Assembly: GCA_026260175.1 (NCBI GenBank)
Contig: JAKCWW010000008.1
Location: forward strand, 184,392-248,391
Direction: 5' to 3'
From: Reticulitermes lucifugus
Lineage: Eukaryota > Arthropoda > Insecta > Blattodea > Rhinotermitidae
DNA: 64,000 nt
The position numbers were made by a program, and so were the translations under genes. Shown piece by piece: positions 1 to 12,259 of this stretch; positions within the stretch are counted from its first letter, which is position 1; each line of letters begins with the position of its first letter. A model generated the notes under the pieces. It was not told where the DNA came from. It ran no database searches and saw only the letters and a program-made list of their open reading frames with translations.

Positions 1-2400
1 TCCCACTTTGCGTCTATGATATTTACTATCAATCGAAATAACTGTGTGAACTTTTCACCGTACTATAGTGACAGTATGTGTGGCAGGCCACTAGTTAGGC
101 CTATTACAAAACATTACAATTCTAATGAGTCTATCCATTTGCGGAGTTCACAAATAATTTCAATGAGACTTTCAAATTCTGACAAGACCATTATATAGCG
201 ACACTTAAAATTGTTTGAACATTTAAAATATGCAGTTCTAGGAAATAACATCAAAAATTCACGTTCTAACACGAAGCGATTCCCTTACGAAAAGCGACGT
301 AGGAAACAACCTCAGATTATTCCGAAAAAAATATAAAAAATTTGCAGTTTATATTCTAGCAAGCTGCATAATATTTTAATTTTGTAGCAGCTGGCTCATA
401 TGGTTACCACCACACTTTAAATTGTTAAATAATGAGCAACATATCTTAGCAAACGTTCTGCAAAAACGTTTGGGTAAAAGTTTTGAAACGTGGGATTAGG
501 ACTGGGAAAAAATTTTATAATTTACACATTTTTTTAGAAAAATTGCAACATTCTTTAATTAGTAAGGCATTCATAATTCTTCACATATCATCATTTTAAT
601 TTTTTAGTCTTATAGGTTACGTTTAGTAAGTCAATGCATAACCTATTATGCAATTGATGGGCAGAAACTGGAGAGCATAGTTTAAATTTGCGATATTTGA
701 AGTTTTAATAAAAGTGTTGAGGAAGACTCAAAACTTTCGTGATGTTGCTGCGTGAAGTATTATATTTCGGGGAAGCGTAGTGTTTCCATCTTCAAAGTTA
801 AACAATAAAGGCAGTCAAGATATATTTACCTCGTTTATTAAGCCTAACAAAAATTCAATTTTTATGGTGTTTTACTAAGGCAAAGACGATTTAAATATAC
901 GAGAATATTGAGACAACATCTGGTAAAGAACTGAATGAAAATGTCAAAACCGATACAATGCCTACATAAACACACAGCAAAATGTCAGGGTTTTATATAG
1001 ATCTTAGAAAAATATATTACCTAAATTCGATCTTTATATTACGACTACTAGCATGTCACCTAAAACAGTAAAATCGTGAAACAGTTAATTGCATTTCATT
1101 ATTTATTCCATTCCTCGGTCTTAAAGACGTTAGGGTCTACGTAATTACAGTCTTATTAGTATTAAAATTAATTTTTGCAGCGAAATAAATAGAAATCATA
1201 CACTTATTTAATGACGTTTAGTTTCCAAAAATAAAGGCAATTACTCCTCTTTTCACACTTATTCTCATTTCATAATACTTTTGTGGGAATTGTGTTTCCA
1301 AACTTCCTGGTATAATTAGTACTGCAAAATATCAGGTCTCATTATTGCAGACCTCAGTTCATGTCTTGAATTCCGTGTAAAGACCACTGCAGCTTTACAC
1401 AATGTACTTAACATATATTAAAATTAGGAAACTTGACTACCAGAATGTCCACAGAAAAGTTTAATTTATTTCCGTCAGATACAGTTTTTTTATATATACA
1501 CAGCTGTGTTCATATAAATATGATTCGAACTTATATTTTCGTGTCAAATTAATGGGTATCCAATCACTTTCGTAAGCACTCAACAAGCAATAAGGCCACA
1601 CACAATATTTAGCGTCCCCCAACACAAAACATTACGCGAACAAGCAGCAAGTCAATATACAGAAAGAATAAAAGCCGCTCACAACGATACATAAAACGAG
1701 ACAGATCACCTGCGATAAAAGTAACAGGTGACACTGAAATGGTCAACGTAAAAATGGGGAAAAAATAGCTGCATAAAAGACAGTTAATGTAAAATCAGAA
1801 TTAATAAAAGACAATAAAATAAAAATGCGTAGTAGGCCTATATAAGAAGGTTAAAGTCACTTAATATTTCTAGGCAATACGGAAAACATCTTGACAACCA
1901 CGATATTTTATGTCCTACCTTTTAATTTTTATATAAAGTACGTGTAATTTTAAGCAATAACAAAAGCAAATATATTTTTAAACATAAAGGCCTTCAATAT
2001 TAGTGAAATAGAAATCATACATAATGATCCCATGAGGAATTAAAATGTTTCCCACCACAACTGAATATGGTTTAAAAATGTTGTGTTTTGGTTTTAATTT
2101 TAATAAACTGTTAATCATTATTATTCGATAAATCATATGAGCTTCTTAGAAGCGCTTCAACCCTTTGAGGCCTAAAATTAATGCATATTACATATAGGCC
2201 CATATGCAGTTCGTACTTTGTAGAGAACATGGTTTGCTTCAATTAGAAAGAAAAAAACATGTTGATACCATCTACAGAAATCATATTTGTTTATTGTAAA
2301 TATCGTACGGAACACATAAATAAGCTAAGCTAAAAAATGCAGAGATTTTAGTGTTAAACATGTTGGTACATGCATTAAGCACTAGAATTTAAAGGGTTAA
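1..2400. other. AT-rich sequence without recognisable gene
   Basis: Stops are frequent in all six frames, and no domain, tRNA-like promoter or inverted terminus was recognised. One copy of the palindrome TAGGCCTA lies at 96-103 and one at 1833-1840. Confidence 0.6.
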
Positions 2401-2407
2401 GCAACTC

Positions 2408-2424
2408 ATATATATATATATATA
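2408..2424. repeat. (TA)n microsatellite
   Basis: A perfect run of about eight TA dinucleotides. Confidence 0.9.
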
Positions 2425-2469
2425 GTCCAAACTTACTCATAGGCTGCAAATACGTATTTTTTCTCCATG

Positions 2470-2664
2470 CTTAATCAAGCCCGCTCCCCTCCAAGAAGAC
2501 GTGTAAGGAACTGAAGGAAATAGATTCAGACGATCTAAACATCAACAACAAATGCGGCCGAGTAGTGAAATTTACGCTTCTTCCGCTTTACGTACAGGGA
2601 AAGAGCCTCTACTACCGATTGGATAGAAGGACAACCTGTTATCAACGGATTATCGCACTCTGAA
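2470..2664 (+). other. Open stretch of about 63 codons, possible exon
   Basis: A reading frame without ATG stays open from the stop just before 2470 to the TGA near 2662. Its translation contains CKELKEIDSDDLNINNKCG followed by LYVQGKSLYYRLDRR, which has a more protein-like mix of charged and aromatic residues than neighbouring frames. A pyrimidine-rich run (GTATTTTTTCTCC) lies upstream. I recognise no family and see no convincing donor site. A stretch of this length can occur by chance, so this is only a candidate. Confidence 0.15.
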
Positions 2665-2699
2665 AGTACTGAATGTACAAAATAAAACACTCTTGTTTC

Positions 2700-5030
2700 C
2701 TATGGCAGGCCTAACATAGAACATAGAATATACGAGTACTTCGCATTATTAATACTTTGTAAGGTAGCCACGGTTTTGAAGCGACAGGCAAGCTTTGCCA
2801 CTAGAATTCTTGTTTTCTAATTTAAATTACGTGAGTAAACTTAATTTTCTTTATTCTGATTTCACCGTGCATTCTTGACGTGAATATCACTTACACCAAC
2901 GAAATGCACTTGTTTATTAAAAATAACACTAAATAGTTCCTAAAATGTTAGTTCAAACCCCTACATATGTTTTGATTTTCTTTATTTGAGTGTTACAAAT
3001 TCTAAAATTTTCAGCTATTACATATTATGATATTTATACTGAAAACAATCATATTCCAGACGAAGAACAGATACTTTCGAAGATAAGAATAAATGCCCTA
3101 TTCTTATTGTTTGTTTGGTCTATTCTCTGAAACAACCAGGAGTATAGCATATTCTGGAAGAAAGAGAAGACAAATGTTAAGTTCTGTGTACAAAAGGATT
3201 CATGAATTAAAACGAGGCAGGCTTCTATGGAAACAGTTGAACCTGTTAGTTGAGCTGATTGAACTGAAGATTTACAAGTACGATAATTGGCAGTTGGTGA
3301 TGTCCAGCAGTAGGCTAACCTGTTGTTGGAGGCTCAGAGACTGTTTGAACGCTTTATGGAATGGAATATGCATTAGCAGAGATTGATGTGAAGTGGAAGC
3401 TGGGGGGGTGCGGATATTTGATTTCGGGTTTCATGGATCAGATTTGTACCTTTATCGCGTTTTATTCTTAATAAAGTCTACAAATTGAAGCCGTAAGAAA
3501 ATTCGTGAAAAATTCTATCGTTTATTAAGTTATTTATTGGATTCTTATTGACGAGTTAAGTGACTCGTTTACGTAAATTAACGAATCTCTATCAATCACA
3601 GGCATCACTAAATACAATAATTCATAGACTTACAGTTATTCAATTGTTTTGACGGGCTTATAATGATTATTGTATTGTTATAGTTGTAAGAATATAAATA
3701 AAGGTAAAAGGGTTACCTCAGTGCAGAACAAATTTAAAATGAAGTAACCAGATTTTTAAGTTTCAATGGCTATAAAAAATGTGCTCTAAAATACAATCCA
3801 GAGTAAGGAAATTCTTCTATAAAGTAAACCAAGCCTTCTGTTTCGATCTCACAACAAACTTTCCGAATTATGTTCTGGCGTCGGATATCGGCCCATCTTA
3901 AGGCCTCCACCGACACACAACAGAAACAGAATAGAAAGACGACATATTACCAGTGCCCCAAATTGTATTCAAACCTACGACGCCTCTGGTACAGGCGATG
4001 CAAGACAGTACGTGTCTTACGGCGCGTGACTACTGTGACTGAATTGTTTATAAGTTCCTTAAAATCAAAGGCCCTTATACAGCCTGCAGTCAATGTGTAA
4101 GGCCAGTCAGCTGTTTACACTGTCAGTATGAAGCTCAGCATTGTATTTCTGCAGCTAAGCTGAAATGTTTAGGATAATTAAGAGACAGATCAGTTCTAAG
4201 TTGCAACAAAGGCACCGCGCAAGCAGACTTTCCCCGAGTATTCTCCAAACTTCTCTCATTACAATAACACTATTATTAGATCTAGAATAGAAACTCTCTC
4301 ATCTCAGAATACGAAAAGGTTTTATGAATAAGATAAGAAAATATGTTCGAAATAAAATTTTATAAGTAAAGGTAGACACAAATTAGTGGTTCAGACCTAT
4401 CACGGGAAAAACTTACTAAGATATTTTTGTTTACCTGTGTGTCCAAAAGTGAAACACCGATTAATCAGAAACGATAGAGAAAATAAAGAAAGAAAACTTA
4501 AATAGAAGGAAAACACGCAAGAAAGGATTGTAAAGAAAGACAGGTAAATGAATGACAATATGAAACATATTTGGACTTCTCGGTCTAAGATAAATTATTC
4601 GAGAAGTTAATGTATTTTAATATTCTCTTTTTTCCAGCGTTCTCACCGGCCCTAGAGCTCGTCTATTCTAGGTGGTAGCTCGTGTAACGAAACACTCAGT
4701 CCATCTAGTACCAAGGTTAAGAATGTCTATAGCTGTCCACCACAAGTCCTCAAAGAGTTGTGCTTAATTAAGTAAAGGGACTAAGAGGAGGTCTACAAGA
4801 GTTAAATCGAAGGACAAGGAAACTAGGAGACAAACAACAGCATAAACTTATGCATAATTCCTCTCTTTCATACCTGTGTTATCACGTCTCAATATATGCT
4901 CTGAAGACTAAGGGAAAATACTAAGAGAAAAGTCGTATAGCAGAGGACAAGATATTAGCAACACGCATAGTTTTTAAGGTATAAGGAATCAAGTAAGCTA
5001 ACAGTCCCTCAGGTAGCCAAGAAATTCCCC
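2700..5030. other. AT-rich sequence without recognisable gene
   Basis: ORFs of 97 codons (3093-3386) and 76 codons (3870-4100) match nothing I recognise and are within chance expectation. A pyrimidine-rich acceptor-like sequence (TTCTCTTTTTTCCAG, ending near 4639) precedes a short GC-richer patch, but no exon can be argued for. Confidence 0.5.
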
Positions 5031-5035
5031 TCACT

Positions 5036-5125
5036 TTAAGGAACCCGAAATTTCATTACCGTATTCACAACATCCCGCCGCCTGTCCCCATCCTGAGCCA
5101 AATCAATCCATCCAATCACCACAAC
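5036..5125 (-). pseudogene. Non-LTR retrotransposon ORF2 C-terminus (fragment)
   Basis: Read on the minus strand, this encodes [12 protein letters not shown], then [11 protein letters not shown] and a TAA stop at 5038-5036. This matches the conserved end of a LINE ORF2 family seen in insects (R-W-D-NIK-DL ... W-LAQ-RD-W ... AMNFRVP). It is one of nine copies in this window and one of the best preserved: the last 25 or so codons are open and the natural stop is kept. The RRW-D-NIK part upstream is not recognisable. A 5'-truncated, decayed insertion is the natural reading. It is not functional. Confidence 0.75.
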
Positions 5126-5443
5126 CTGGTCATAACACCGTCATTTTTGTAATTCGTTCAGAGGCGAAAAGTGGCCTGAACATGAAGCTGACTACTCAAG
5201 TACGCCTAATGATGAAGCGAAGATTACATGGAGGTTTACTTCGTTCCCCCACATACCTTCATGGTGTGAACACGGACAACGTTATTATTGCTTCAATATA
5301 TGTGTCATAATTTTTTAAACATTTCTGTAAGCTTTTTAAACTACACAGCACCAAAATACAGAATATTTAGTGAATAATGATTTGGAAAAATGTGGAATAA
5401 TACTTCCGTGGCAGAATTTTTAAACACTATACTTGTGTTGTGA

Positions 5444-5725
5444 AGTGAGTGAGTGAGTGAGTCACAATAAAGTAGCGTGAGTGAAATTGCTCTGTGTGGA
5501 GAAGTAACATACGGAAGAAGTCAATGAGTGAGTGACAGAATGAGTGAGTGAATGAGTGAGTGAGTGAATAAGTGAGAATGAACGAAAGAAGAAGAGTGTT
5601 GTGACATGCGTGAGTGTGGCAAAATACAGTATCGCGAGTGACAATGTTCTGAGTGAACAAGCGAGACAGGACGGGGTCAGTGAGTGGGTGAATTGGTGAG
5701 CAAACGTGTGAATGAGGGAATAAAT
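5444..5725. repeat. Degenerate GTGA tetranucleotide array
   Basis: Blocks of (GTGA)n, such as GTGAGTGAGTGAGTGAGT at the left end, are separated by short unrelated stretches and decayed GTGA or GAAT units. Traces continue near 6020-6060. Open frames on the minus strand here are products of the repeat (HSLTHSLTHS-like peptides) and are not genes. Confidence 0.85.
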
Positions 5726-5759
5726 AGAAAATGACTGGGATATGATGTGAATATTCATT

Positions 5760-8090
5760 TATTTATGGTTTATTTATCAATTCTATCAGCACATTAAAGG
5801 ATGGTAGAATAATTAATGAATAATGATTTTAAATACCTTAGAAATTGCGCTTATTATTTAATTTGAGACAAATCTAGAAATTTGCTTTAAGGAACTGAGG
5901 GAATCTTAAAACTTTCGAGCAGGAGATCTGCCTTTCTGGTAGACTTTTGAACCCGTGACTACCCGAATACTAATAAGGAATGAAAATGAACATGCTACAA
6001 TGGTCACTGGATGAAGTATCAAATGAGTGTCGCAGTAGTGAGTGGAAGAGTGGGTGAACGAAAAAGTACATTTGCGAATAAAGTCTCTTAAAATTTCAGC
6101 TTCCCCTTTGCTGCACGTGACTAGCTCAACATCAGGTGACCACGTGATTACTGGCGGCAAGCAAAGCCAGAGTTATTGGGCAATAGTGCACAATTTTAAT
6201 TGTAAGTGACTCTACTGCATGTCATCTCCTGTGTTAACGAAGTAACTAACTCTGTGGTAAAAAATCTGTTTGAAAACCTAAGAGTTTCGGTTACATATTT
6301 ATAAGAGTATACATACAGGAATTTATCACCGAAGACAATAGGCTTTACAATTAACACAGTGAGCATAGCTAAACTCAAAATAAGGGAACGTTTTGTTTTT
6401 CATTAAAAAAGTAAAAATTAAATACAAGGTACTGATTATTTCTCCAAAAGCAAGACATAATGGAATCAGAAGATTCAGCAATGCATTAATAAAAAGACCT
6501 TTTGAATATAATCTTCTGTCACTTAAGGAAACATCATCAGTCTATTCCTCTATGATCAATTTTGACCCTTTAAATCCTGGTGGTTAGTACACGCACCATC
6601 AATTGTGAATCTAAAAGCCCTGCATTTAGCCCACAGATTATATTTGTGCGTTCCTTATATTTGCTAAAATAAACAGAAATTAATTTTCAATAGAACCTTA
6701 ATCAAATGGTCTTTCTCATGGAAGAACACTATGTTCACTTGAGTTACGAACTGGAGTTATATATATATATATATATAGTGCAGAATAAGTTTAGTCTCCA
6801 AACACTTTATTCCAATTTACACAAAACTTAATTCCCAAACTTATCTCTTTCCTGCAATATTTCACACCAAACTTTCGTCTACATGTCTAATTTTCCCCAT
6901 GTGCTTGAAATGTTCTATCATTCTACCGAAGCAAGGCTCTTGTCATTTGACTTTTATAATCTTACTCTCAAAATTACATTTTTTACGACCAAATGTCACA
7001 GACGTATAGCTAATCCTTACTTGAGTATCTGGAAGTTATTACACTCTCAGGAAATTCCTGACTTTTCTGTAAACTGAAGATCTGCCATAAGATCAAAATA
7101 TCTCTCAGCTGGTCTAACTATACATATTGCATAATTACATATTTTAAAATCCAATTGAACATCATTTACCCTTCGATATGTGGCTGTTCCAAAATCTCAT
7201 TTTTTAAGTTTCTCTTATCAAAATTCTATATGTATGTCTCGTTCTCTCCATGTATTCTGAGTCTCCCGTCAATCTCACAGACCCCTAATTACACTACAAC
7301 TAAACAAGGCCCCTTCCAGCAGCTAGGCCTCCTTCAGTTTGACATGAAGTATAAGGTCTGTGTACCGCATGCACATAACACTAGAAAATCTTATTGTTAA
7401 CTGATGGATAGCGTGTTAGGCTCACGGAATAATGAATAAACGAATAAAAGAATGCGATAAATTTTGTCATATGTATCGCCGTGATGTTAGAATAAGAGTG
7501 TTTAGAGCGACTAGGATTCATTAGTTTATTAATACAGTCTACTTTGTTAGTCCAGTGAGTTGTTGGACAGGTTTATTCATTCCACGACATCGTGCCAAAG
7601 ATCAGCGTTCGACGAATTTCTTTGCCTACAACAGGCCTATTTTGGCTCTGCCTGTAGGTTGAAGAAAACGATGTCCATGTGCATGATCACTAATACACAA
7701 CAAAACGTACAGGCGAATAGTGGGCGTGGAGATAATCCAAGGTGCGTCCTCGTCATTTAGTAAAATCAGGGGGTGCGGGGGGGGTGGGGGAAGTCGATGA
7801 TTCAGCAGGTTTTAATTTTTGAAAATTTTTCCTCCCACCTGTTGTCTGTTAAAGGTGTTTAGGTAAAATAATCACGAAGATTCTGAGAAAGAAACTAAAA
7901 TCCAAACACACGTTGTTCACGCGATATGCACACTTAATATATGGTGAAGTACGTGATATGCATAGCTGCCACTGCTCTTGGAAAGATTAAAAGCCAGATG
8001 AAAAAGGTAGGAAGAAGTGATATAACGTTTTGGATTAATAACTGCAATAAAACCAAAAAATCCTAATTATTTTGTGTATTTATCAGTTAA
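5760..8090. other. AT-rich sequence without recognisable gene
   Basis: Only short ORFs (up to 84 codons) of no recognisable family. A (TA)n run lies at 6758-6777, and a G-rich patch (GGGGGTGCGGGGGGGGTGGG) near 7769-7790. Confidence 0.5.
6758..6777. repeat. (TA)n microsatellite
   Basis: A perfect run of about ten TA dinucleotides. Confidence 0.9.
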
Positions 8091-8100
8091 AGAAACAATT

Positions 8101-8152
8101 TATCTTCGACATGTTTCGACCCTATAGGTAATGACGTTCAGGAGAAAATGTT
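8101..8152 (-). ncRNA. Hammerhead-like dispersed motif (GUC type, decayed)
   Basis: On the minus strand this reads CTGAACG (a damaged CTGANGA core), a weak stem ACC/GGT around TATAG, GAAA, CATG, TC, then GAAGATA. The last part can pair partly with TTTTCTC just upstream of CTGAA (C-G, T-A, T-G and further pairs). The order is that of a type I hammerhead with a minimal helix III and GUC as the cleavage triplet. The core is damaged, so this copy is probably inactive. Family membership is inferred from the better copies at 12.2, 45.1 and 63.8 kb. Confidence 0.35.
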
Positions 8153-8789
8153 TATAAATAGGAAACCTTACGCTTCGGTCTAAGAGAGACATTTAAAATA
8201 AACCAAATTTATTTTGATGGTTTTCAATTCATCACTACAAATAACACTAACGGTATGGACTGAAAGATAACATTCTGGAACAGGAAGTTAGAAATATTTA
8301 CATTACAGTGGATTTTAAGTTTTAATAATTCACTTATTTGTGGTTTAGTTAATGAATATATCAGAAGACTATATTACAAGGGTTCACAATTTTTTGCGTT
8401 TGCATTATACATTGTGCTCAACAGTGCAACATATATTTACCTATGAACAAGAGCAAATATTTGTGTCCTGCCTTTGCACACAATAAATTCTTGGTACATG
8501 ATACAGTATGTCTTACCGAAACACAATAGAATCCTGAATTTTTTTTAATATTATTTAGAATTACGACAAACTTAAATTATATGTATATTGAAAGAGTACA
8601 GAGAGAACACAACATTCTACTACATTCTGTTGGAAAACTATCATGCTACTGCAGGTCAGTTTGAAAGTATGGGAATTGCTTTTACCCACCTCTATTACAC
8701 AATGTCGAATAATAAAATGCCTAAAATAATGAATTTAAATTACGTGGATTAAATTGCTGGTGGCCAAAGTTTTAGGTACAGCATGCTAT

Positions 8790-9087
8790 GGGGGTACGTG
8801 GTGGCGCAGTTGGTTGAGGCACTGCCCTAAAAGCCGGGAAGTCGTGGGTTCGATTCCCGATGGGGTTAATGACTTAATCCTTCCGGCCACACTATGGCCC
8901 TGGGGCCGACTCAACCTCTAACAGAAATGAGTACCTGGAGTATCTCATGTGGGGGAAAGGAGGCCGGTGCGTAAGGCTGACAACTTTACCACCTTCATGT
9001 GCTGATTTTCTACAAATTCTGGGAGCCTACAACTCCTGAAGCCCTAAGGGCTTGTCCAGGCCTGTAATGGGTTTACATTTCTTTACG
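8790..9087 (+). mobile_element. tRNA-derived SINE, near full length
   Basis: The head is tRNA-like, with box A TGGCGCAGTTGG near 8802 and box B GGGTTCGATTCCC at 8846-8858. A GC-rich body follows, with CTGGGGCCGACTCAACC and GAGGCCGGTGCGTAAGGCTGAC. The 3' end is CTTGTCCAGGCCTGTAATGG with a short TTTAC-like tail. The two Pol III boxes and the non-tRNA body mark it as a SINE, not a tRNA gene. The same body type recurs at 46.1 kb. No clear target-site duplication was seen. Confidence 0.8.
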
Positions 9088-9099
9088 TCTATCATAGTA

Positions 9100-9960
9100 T
9101 TTAATGTGGACAAGATAAAAAAAATCCTTAAATACTGCAGTATTACAGGTCACTAATTTCAGATTTGAAACTGCACACTCCAAAATACCGAAGAGGTGTG
9201 TTTTCCACCCAAACACAACCTCCGAACTTCACAAGTTAACCATCAACATTATAACTGCATAAAAAATTTAAAATTTCAAAAATGTCCAGTAGCATCTCTT
9301 ATCACGTTGTGTAGCCTGTTATACTGACACATCCTTCTGACCGTTTTGTATCACCTTTCCTACTATTCTAAGTGTTACTGGAGGCTGTTGCTGGTTGTAG
9401 CAGCATTTCTTGTAATACGGTATTTATGATGTTCTTCTAAATTACATCGCTATACTCTTAGCTGGTCCCAACAGTGCACTTTTCAGAACAAACGTCTTCT
9501 AAAGAATTTCAATTATTTCAAACCCTGAAGTACGTTATAAGGTACCTGATGTCCGAATCTTGAGGTTTTTATAACAATTACTGCGGTTCTTGTTTTTCAT
9601 TGCATGTGGCGCTGTGTTCTACCCCTGAAGATAGAGGTAGCAATTTTTTCTCAAACGTTAGTACCTATTCACCACGTTACACTGCGTCACTAATCTTCAG
9701 TGCAGTAACTAGGCTATGGGATGTACGAAATTACAATCTGTGCTGGATTCTCGGAAACTTTACAGTGTTCTTCTTTTTATACTAATTCCGGAACTGGCAA
9801 CCAATGGATAACGGGCGACAATTTCCACGGTGGTATAGCGTCCAGGCCGTAAAGCTGAGCTCATATCTGGTGACCAGATCAAGTGTGCTCACACTTACAC
9901 GTTGATAGCGCAATGTTGCTTAACTAAAGTTACAACTTCACTAGCAATTCTTCCAGTATA
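9100..9960. other. AT-rich sequence without recognisable gene
   Basis: Nothing recognised. The only open frame of note (61 codons, 9600-9785) is short and matches no family. Confidence 0.5.
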
Positions 9961-9969
9961 AATTGTGAA

Positions 9970-10105
9970 GAAGGTTGAGTGGCTTGCAGATCTGGTCTCG
10001 ACATTTTGGAGAACTGAATATTTCCTGCCCCCTTTAAAATTGAACCCCGATCCTCCGGTCGTCCAGTCCGTGGCCTAGTCATTGTACTGAGCTAACTCGC
10101 TTCCT
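9970..10105 (-). mobile_element. tRNA-derived SINE fragment
   Basis: On the minus strand the head reads GAGTTAGCTCAGTACAATGA (box A region), and box B is GGGGTTCAATTT. These are followed by AAAGGGGGCAGGAAATATTC and a body ending near GCAAGCCACTC. Order and spacing match the cockroach-type SINE with a GAGTTAGCTCAGTCAGTAGAG head. It is diverged and no target-site duplication is visible. Confidence 0.65.
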
Positions 10106-10811
10106 TATATGTTAAGATGGTCGAATAGAAGAAGAGATTAATACGCAAGCGCGAATTACGGAGTTACGTCAAAGTTCTTTTGGGCCTTAAGGAAAGAGTC
10201 GCTTTTGACATCCAGAAATAGATGGCAGGCTACTATCAGTAGGCAGAATAAATGTTCTTTTTGTCCTAAATAATGTTTTATATACAGAACAAGTACAGAA
10301 GTCCCAGAAGAATACGATTGATTTTTATTGCAATTTTTTAAATATAGCAAACGTCTGGCTTCCCAGACCGTGCAGTTTGTTATGTAGGAAGCTCTACCGT
10401 GAAGATGTACGTAGTATGCTTACCTAAATGTTTGTTTCCCACCTATCTGGCTAAATAGCGACGTAGTTCATTCTCGTAAAACCATAACATTCTTATATGA
10501 AATATTCACAAGAAAATTAGAAAGGCCATAAGAATTCGCGCTATAAACAGAAAACAGTCCTGAAAATTGTTATTTGATAAAGCTGTACCCAATTAAATTT
10601 TAGAAGGGATCTTTTTAGTTAAATAATATTCAAACGACTTTTCCTTAGGTTAGATTATATAAAGCAGTTACATCTTTATTAGTATGTATTTGTCAATTAT
10701 GGTAGTTAAATGCTTATTAAAAGGCGATAAAAAAATCAGCTTTATAAAGCCGTGTGCTCTTCAAAAGCTTAGTAGTCGCTCAACTATTAAATATTTCCCG
10801 TCTTAAATATA

Positions 10812-10942
10812 ACTTGAAAGTTCATTACCATCTTCACAAAAGTTCACCGCTGTCTCCTATTCTAAGTCAGACGAATAAATTCTACACATTTATATCCAAA
10901 TTATTTGAGTTCGACTTTAATATTTCCCTCCCATTTATGCGT
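10812..10942 (-). pseudogene. Non-LTR retrotransposon ORF2 C-terminus (fragment)
   Basis: On the minus strand one frame gives HKWEGNIKVELK, a stop, then FGYKCVEFIRLT, a second stop and KMVMNFQV. This is the same R-W-D-NIK ... W-LAQ-RD ... MNFRVP pattern as the other LINE remnants here, with at least three in-frame stops. Length and order agree with the intact family. A 76-codon ORF on the other strand here is a shadow of it. Confidence 0.65.
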
Positions 10943-10989
10943 AGTTCTTCCAAAAGCTTAGCTGGCTTCAGGTTTTCAGATTAAAAATG

Positions 10990-11870
10990 TTCAAACTTCT
11001 GTTATATCCAATACTTGTCAGAATAAGTTGTCTCACAACGTTCAAGTATTAACTATGCACTTTGATTCAAAATACGTTGCCTGTTAATGTTTAAAGACAA
11101 AATTTAGTGCGTGGAATGTAGTCTAAGGAACTACGGTGTAGTGGGAGAAGGGAGGACGCTAGCAATGGAATGGTAAAAGGAAAGCTATGAAATTTAGTCA
11201 GTCATATTGCAAGATTAAAGTTGTTACCATCAAAGTACGACGCAAAATTTATCCTTATATCATAAAGTTCCTTAAATATAAACTGAAAAAATTCCTGCGG
11301 TTATGGTCCTGAATATGTTAGCAGTCTTTTATAATTTCGCATTTTAATGTTTGTATTTGATTGTTAATACTGAACGAACTTGCCATTATCTCTGGTTATG
11401 TAACGTCAACTAATAGGAAAAAATGAAAAAAATGGTTTGTAAAGAATGAGGAGGTGGAGCTGTCGTGTCCTAATTTCAGGTATGTATATATCCTGGCATT
11501 TGTTTGAAGATAACGACGAAAACCACGAACACCTAATCGTTATGGATGTCTCAGACAAGTTTATGGCACCTGACGAAGCGTTACTGTTTGGACTAGCAAG
11601 CTGAGGTCTTGTGCCCTGCAGGGTCACGTCCCACCTACTGAATAACACTAGCGCCCTCACTGCAGTGAACACCACCAGTGCTGCGCATAAGTCTATGGGA
11701 TCTCAGAGAACAGCACGGCAAGTAGCAGCGTTTCGCATACAGAGGACCGAAAACACAAGTTTATTCCCAAATATTAGTACAATTGGTTTTAATACTCCTG
11801 CATGTTTAGACTGCACTTCGCAGTCATCTTCAGGGAGCTGAAAGTGATAAAGATATGTACAGCGTGCTGT
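10990..11870. other. Mixed-composition sequence without recognisable gene
   Basis: Between 11400 and 11850, overlapping ORFs of 62-89 codons lie on both strands with no recognisable domain. A somewhat GC-richer patch (11590-11720) is the only compositional feature. Confidence 0.4.
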
Positions 11871-11879
11871 GCAGATTGT

Positions 11880-12155
11880 CAAATATGACACTATTTTTTT
11901 TTCTATGGCTCGACAGCCTTATATGGGCCTGGGCCTCCTCGTTTCGTCGAGGTNNNNNNNNNNNNNNNNNNNNNNNNNNNNNNNNNNNNNNNNNNNNNNN
12001 NNNNNNNNNNNNNNNNNNNNNNNNNNNNNNNNNNNCTCACAAGAGACAGACATCCATGCCCCCTGTGGGATTCGAACCCACGATCCTAGTAAGCGAGCAG
12101 TCGAAGATCCACGCCTTAGACCGCACGGCCACTGGGATCGGCAAATATGACACTA
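11880..12155 (-). mobile_element. tRNA-Leu-like SINE with 14-bp target-site duplication
   Basis: The insertion is bounded by perfect 14-bp direct repeats CAAATATGACACTA at 11880-11893 and 12142-12155. On the minus strand the element starts at about 12141 (CGATCCCAGTGGCCGTGCGG). Its head GCGGTCTAAGGCG resembles a class II tRNA such as tRNA-Leu, and box B is GGGTTCGAATCCCAC. It continues with GGGGGCATGGATGTCTGTCT and ends in a poly(A), read as TTTTTTTTT at 11894-11902. An 82-base gap interrupts the body. A second copy starts at 63882. ORFs crossing the gap are artefacts. Confidence 0.9.
11954..12035. other. Assembly gap (N run)
   Basis: 82 unknown bases inside the SINE body. Confidence 1.
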
Positions 12156-12214
12156 ATACCATCTAAATATTTTACAACCTGTATAGCACTCTGTACATGT
12201 CTTTAACACTTGTA

Positions 12215-12259
12215 GCTCTCTGAAGATGGCTGCGATTTGCAGTCGAAACATGTAGAAGC
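12215..12259 (+). ncRNA. Hammerhead-ribozyme-like motif
   Basis: The order is core CTGAAGA (12220-12226), one extra T, helix II GGCTGC/GCAGTC (12228-12233 with 12239-12244, loop GATTT), core GAAA (12245-12248), palindromic CATG (12249-12252), then TA. The following GAAGC (12255-12259) pairs with GCTCT before the core, with one mismatch and one G-T pair. This matches a type I hammerhead with a minimal, dimer-forming helix III and GUA as the cleavage triplet. The extra T before helix II is non-canonical. An alternative helix III exists, with TACATG (12194-12199) facing CATGTA. Such ribozymes are known from Penelope-like elements and other eukaryotic repeats. Confidence 0.5.

Noticed and set aside
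4636-4672. Small exon after TTCTCTTTTTTCCAG
   Set aside because: The acceptor looks good, but no frame, donor or neighbour supports an exon. Such tracts are frequent in AT-rich DNA.
5427-5758. His/Ser/Thr-rich ORFs on the minus strand
   Set aside because: They are translations of the GTGA array.
8790-8865. Functional tRNA gene
   Set aside because: The tRNA-like head lacks a proper acceptor pairing and continues into a SINE body. The same applies to the heads at 12.1, 58.2 and 63.9 kb.
11855-12166. ORFs of 93 and 103 codons across the gap
   Set aside because: They run through N bases inside a SINE.
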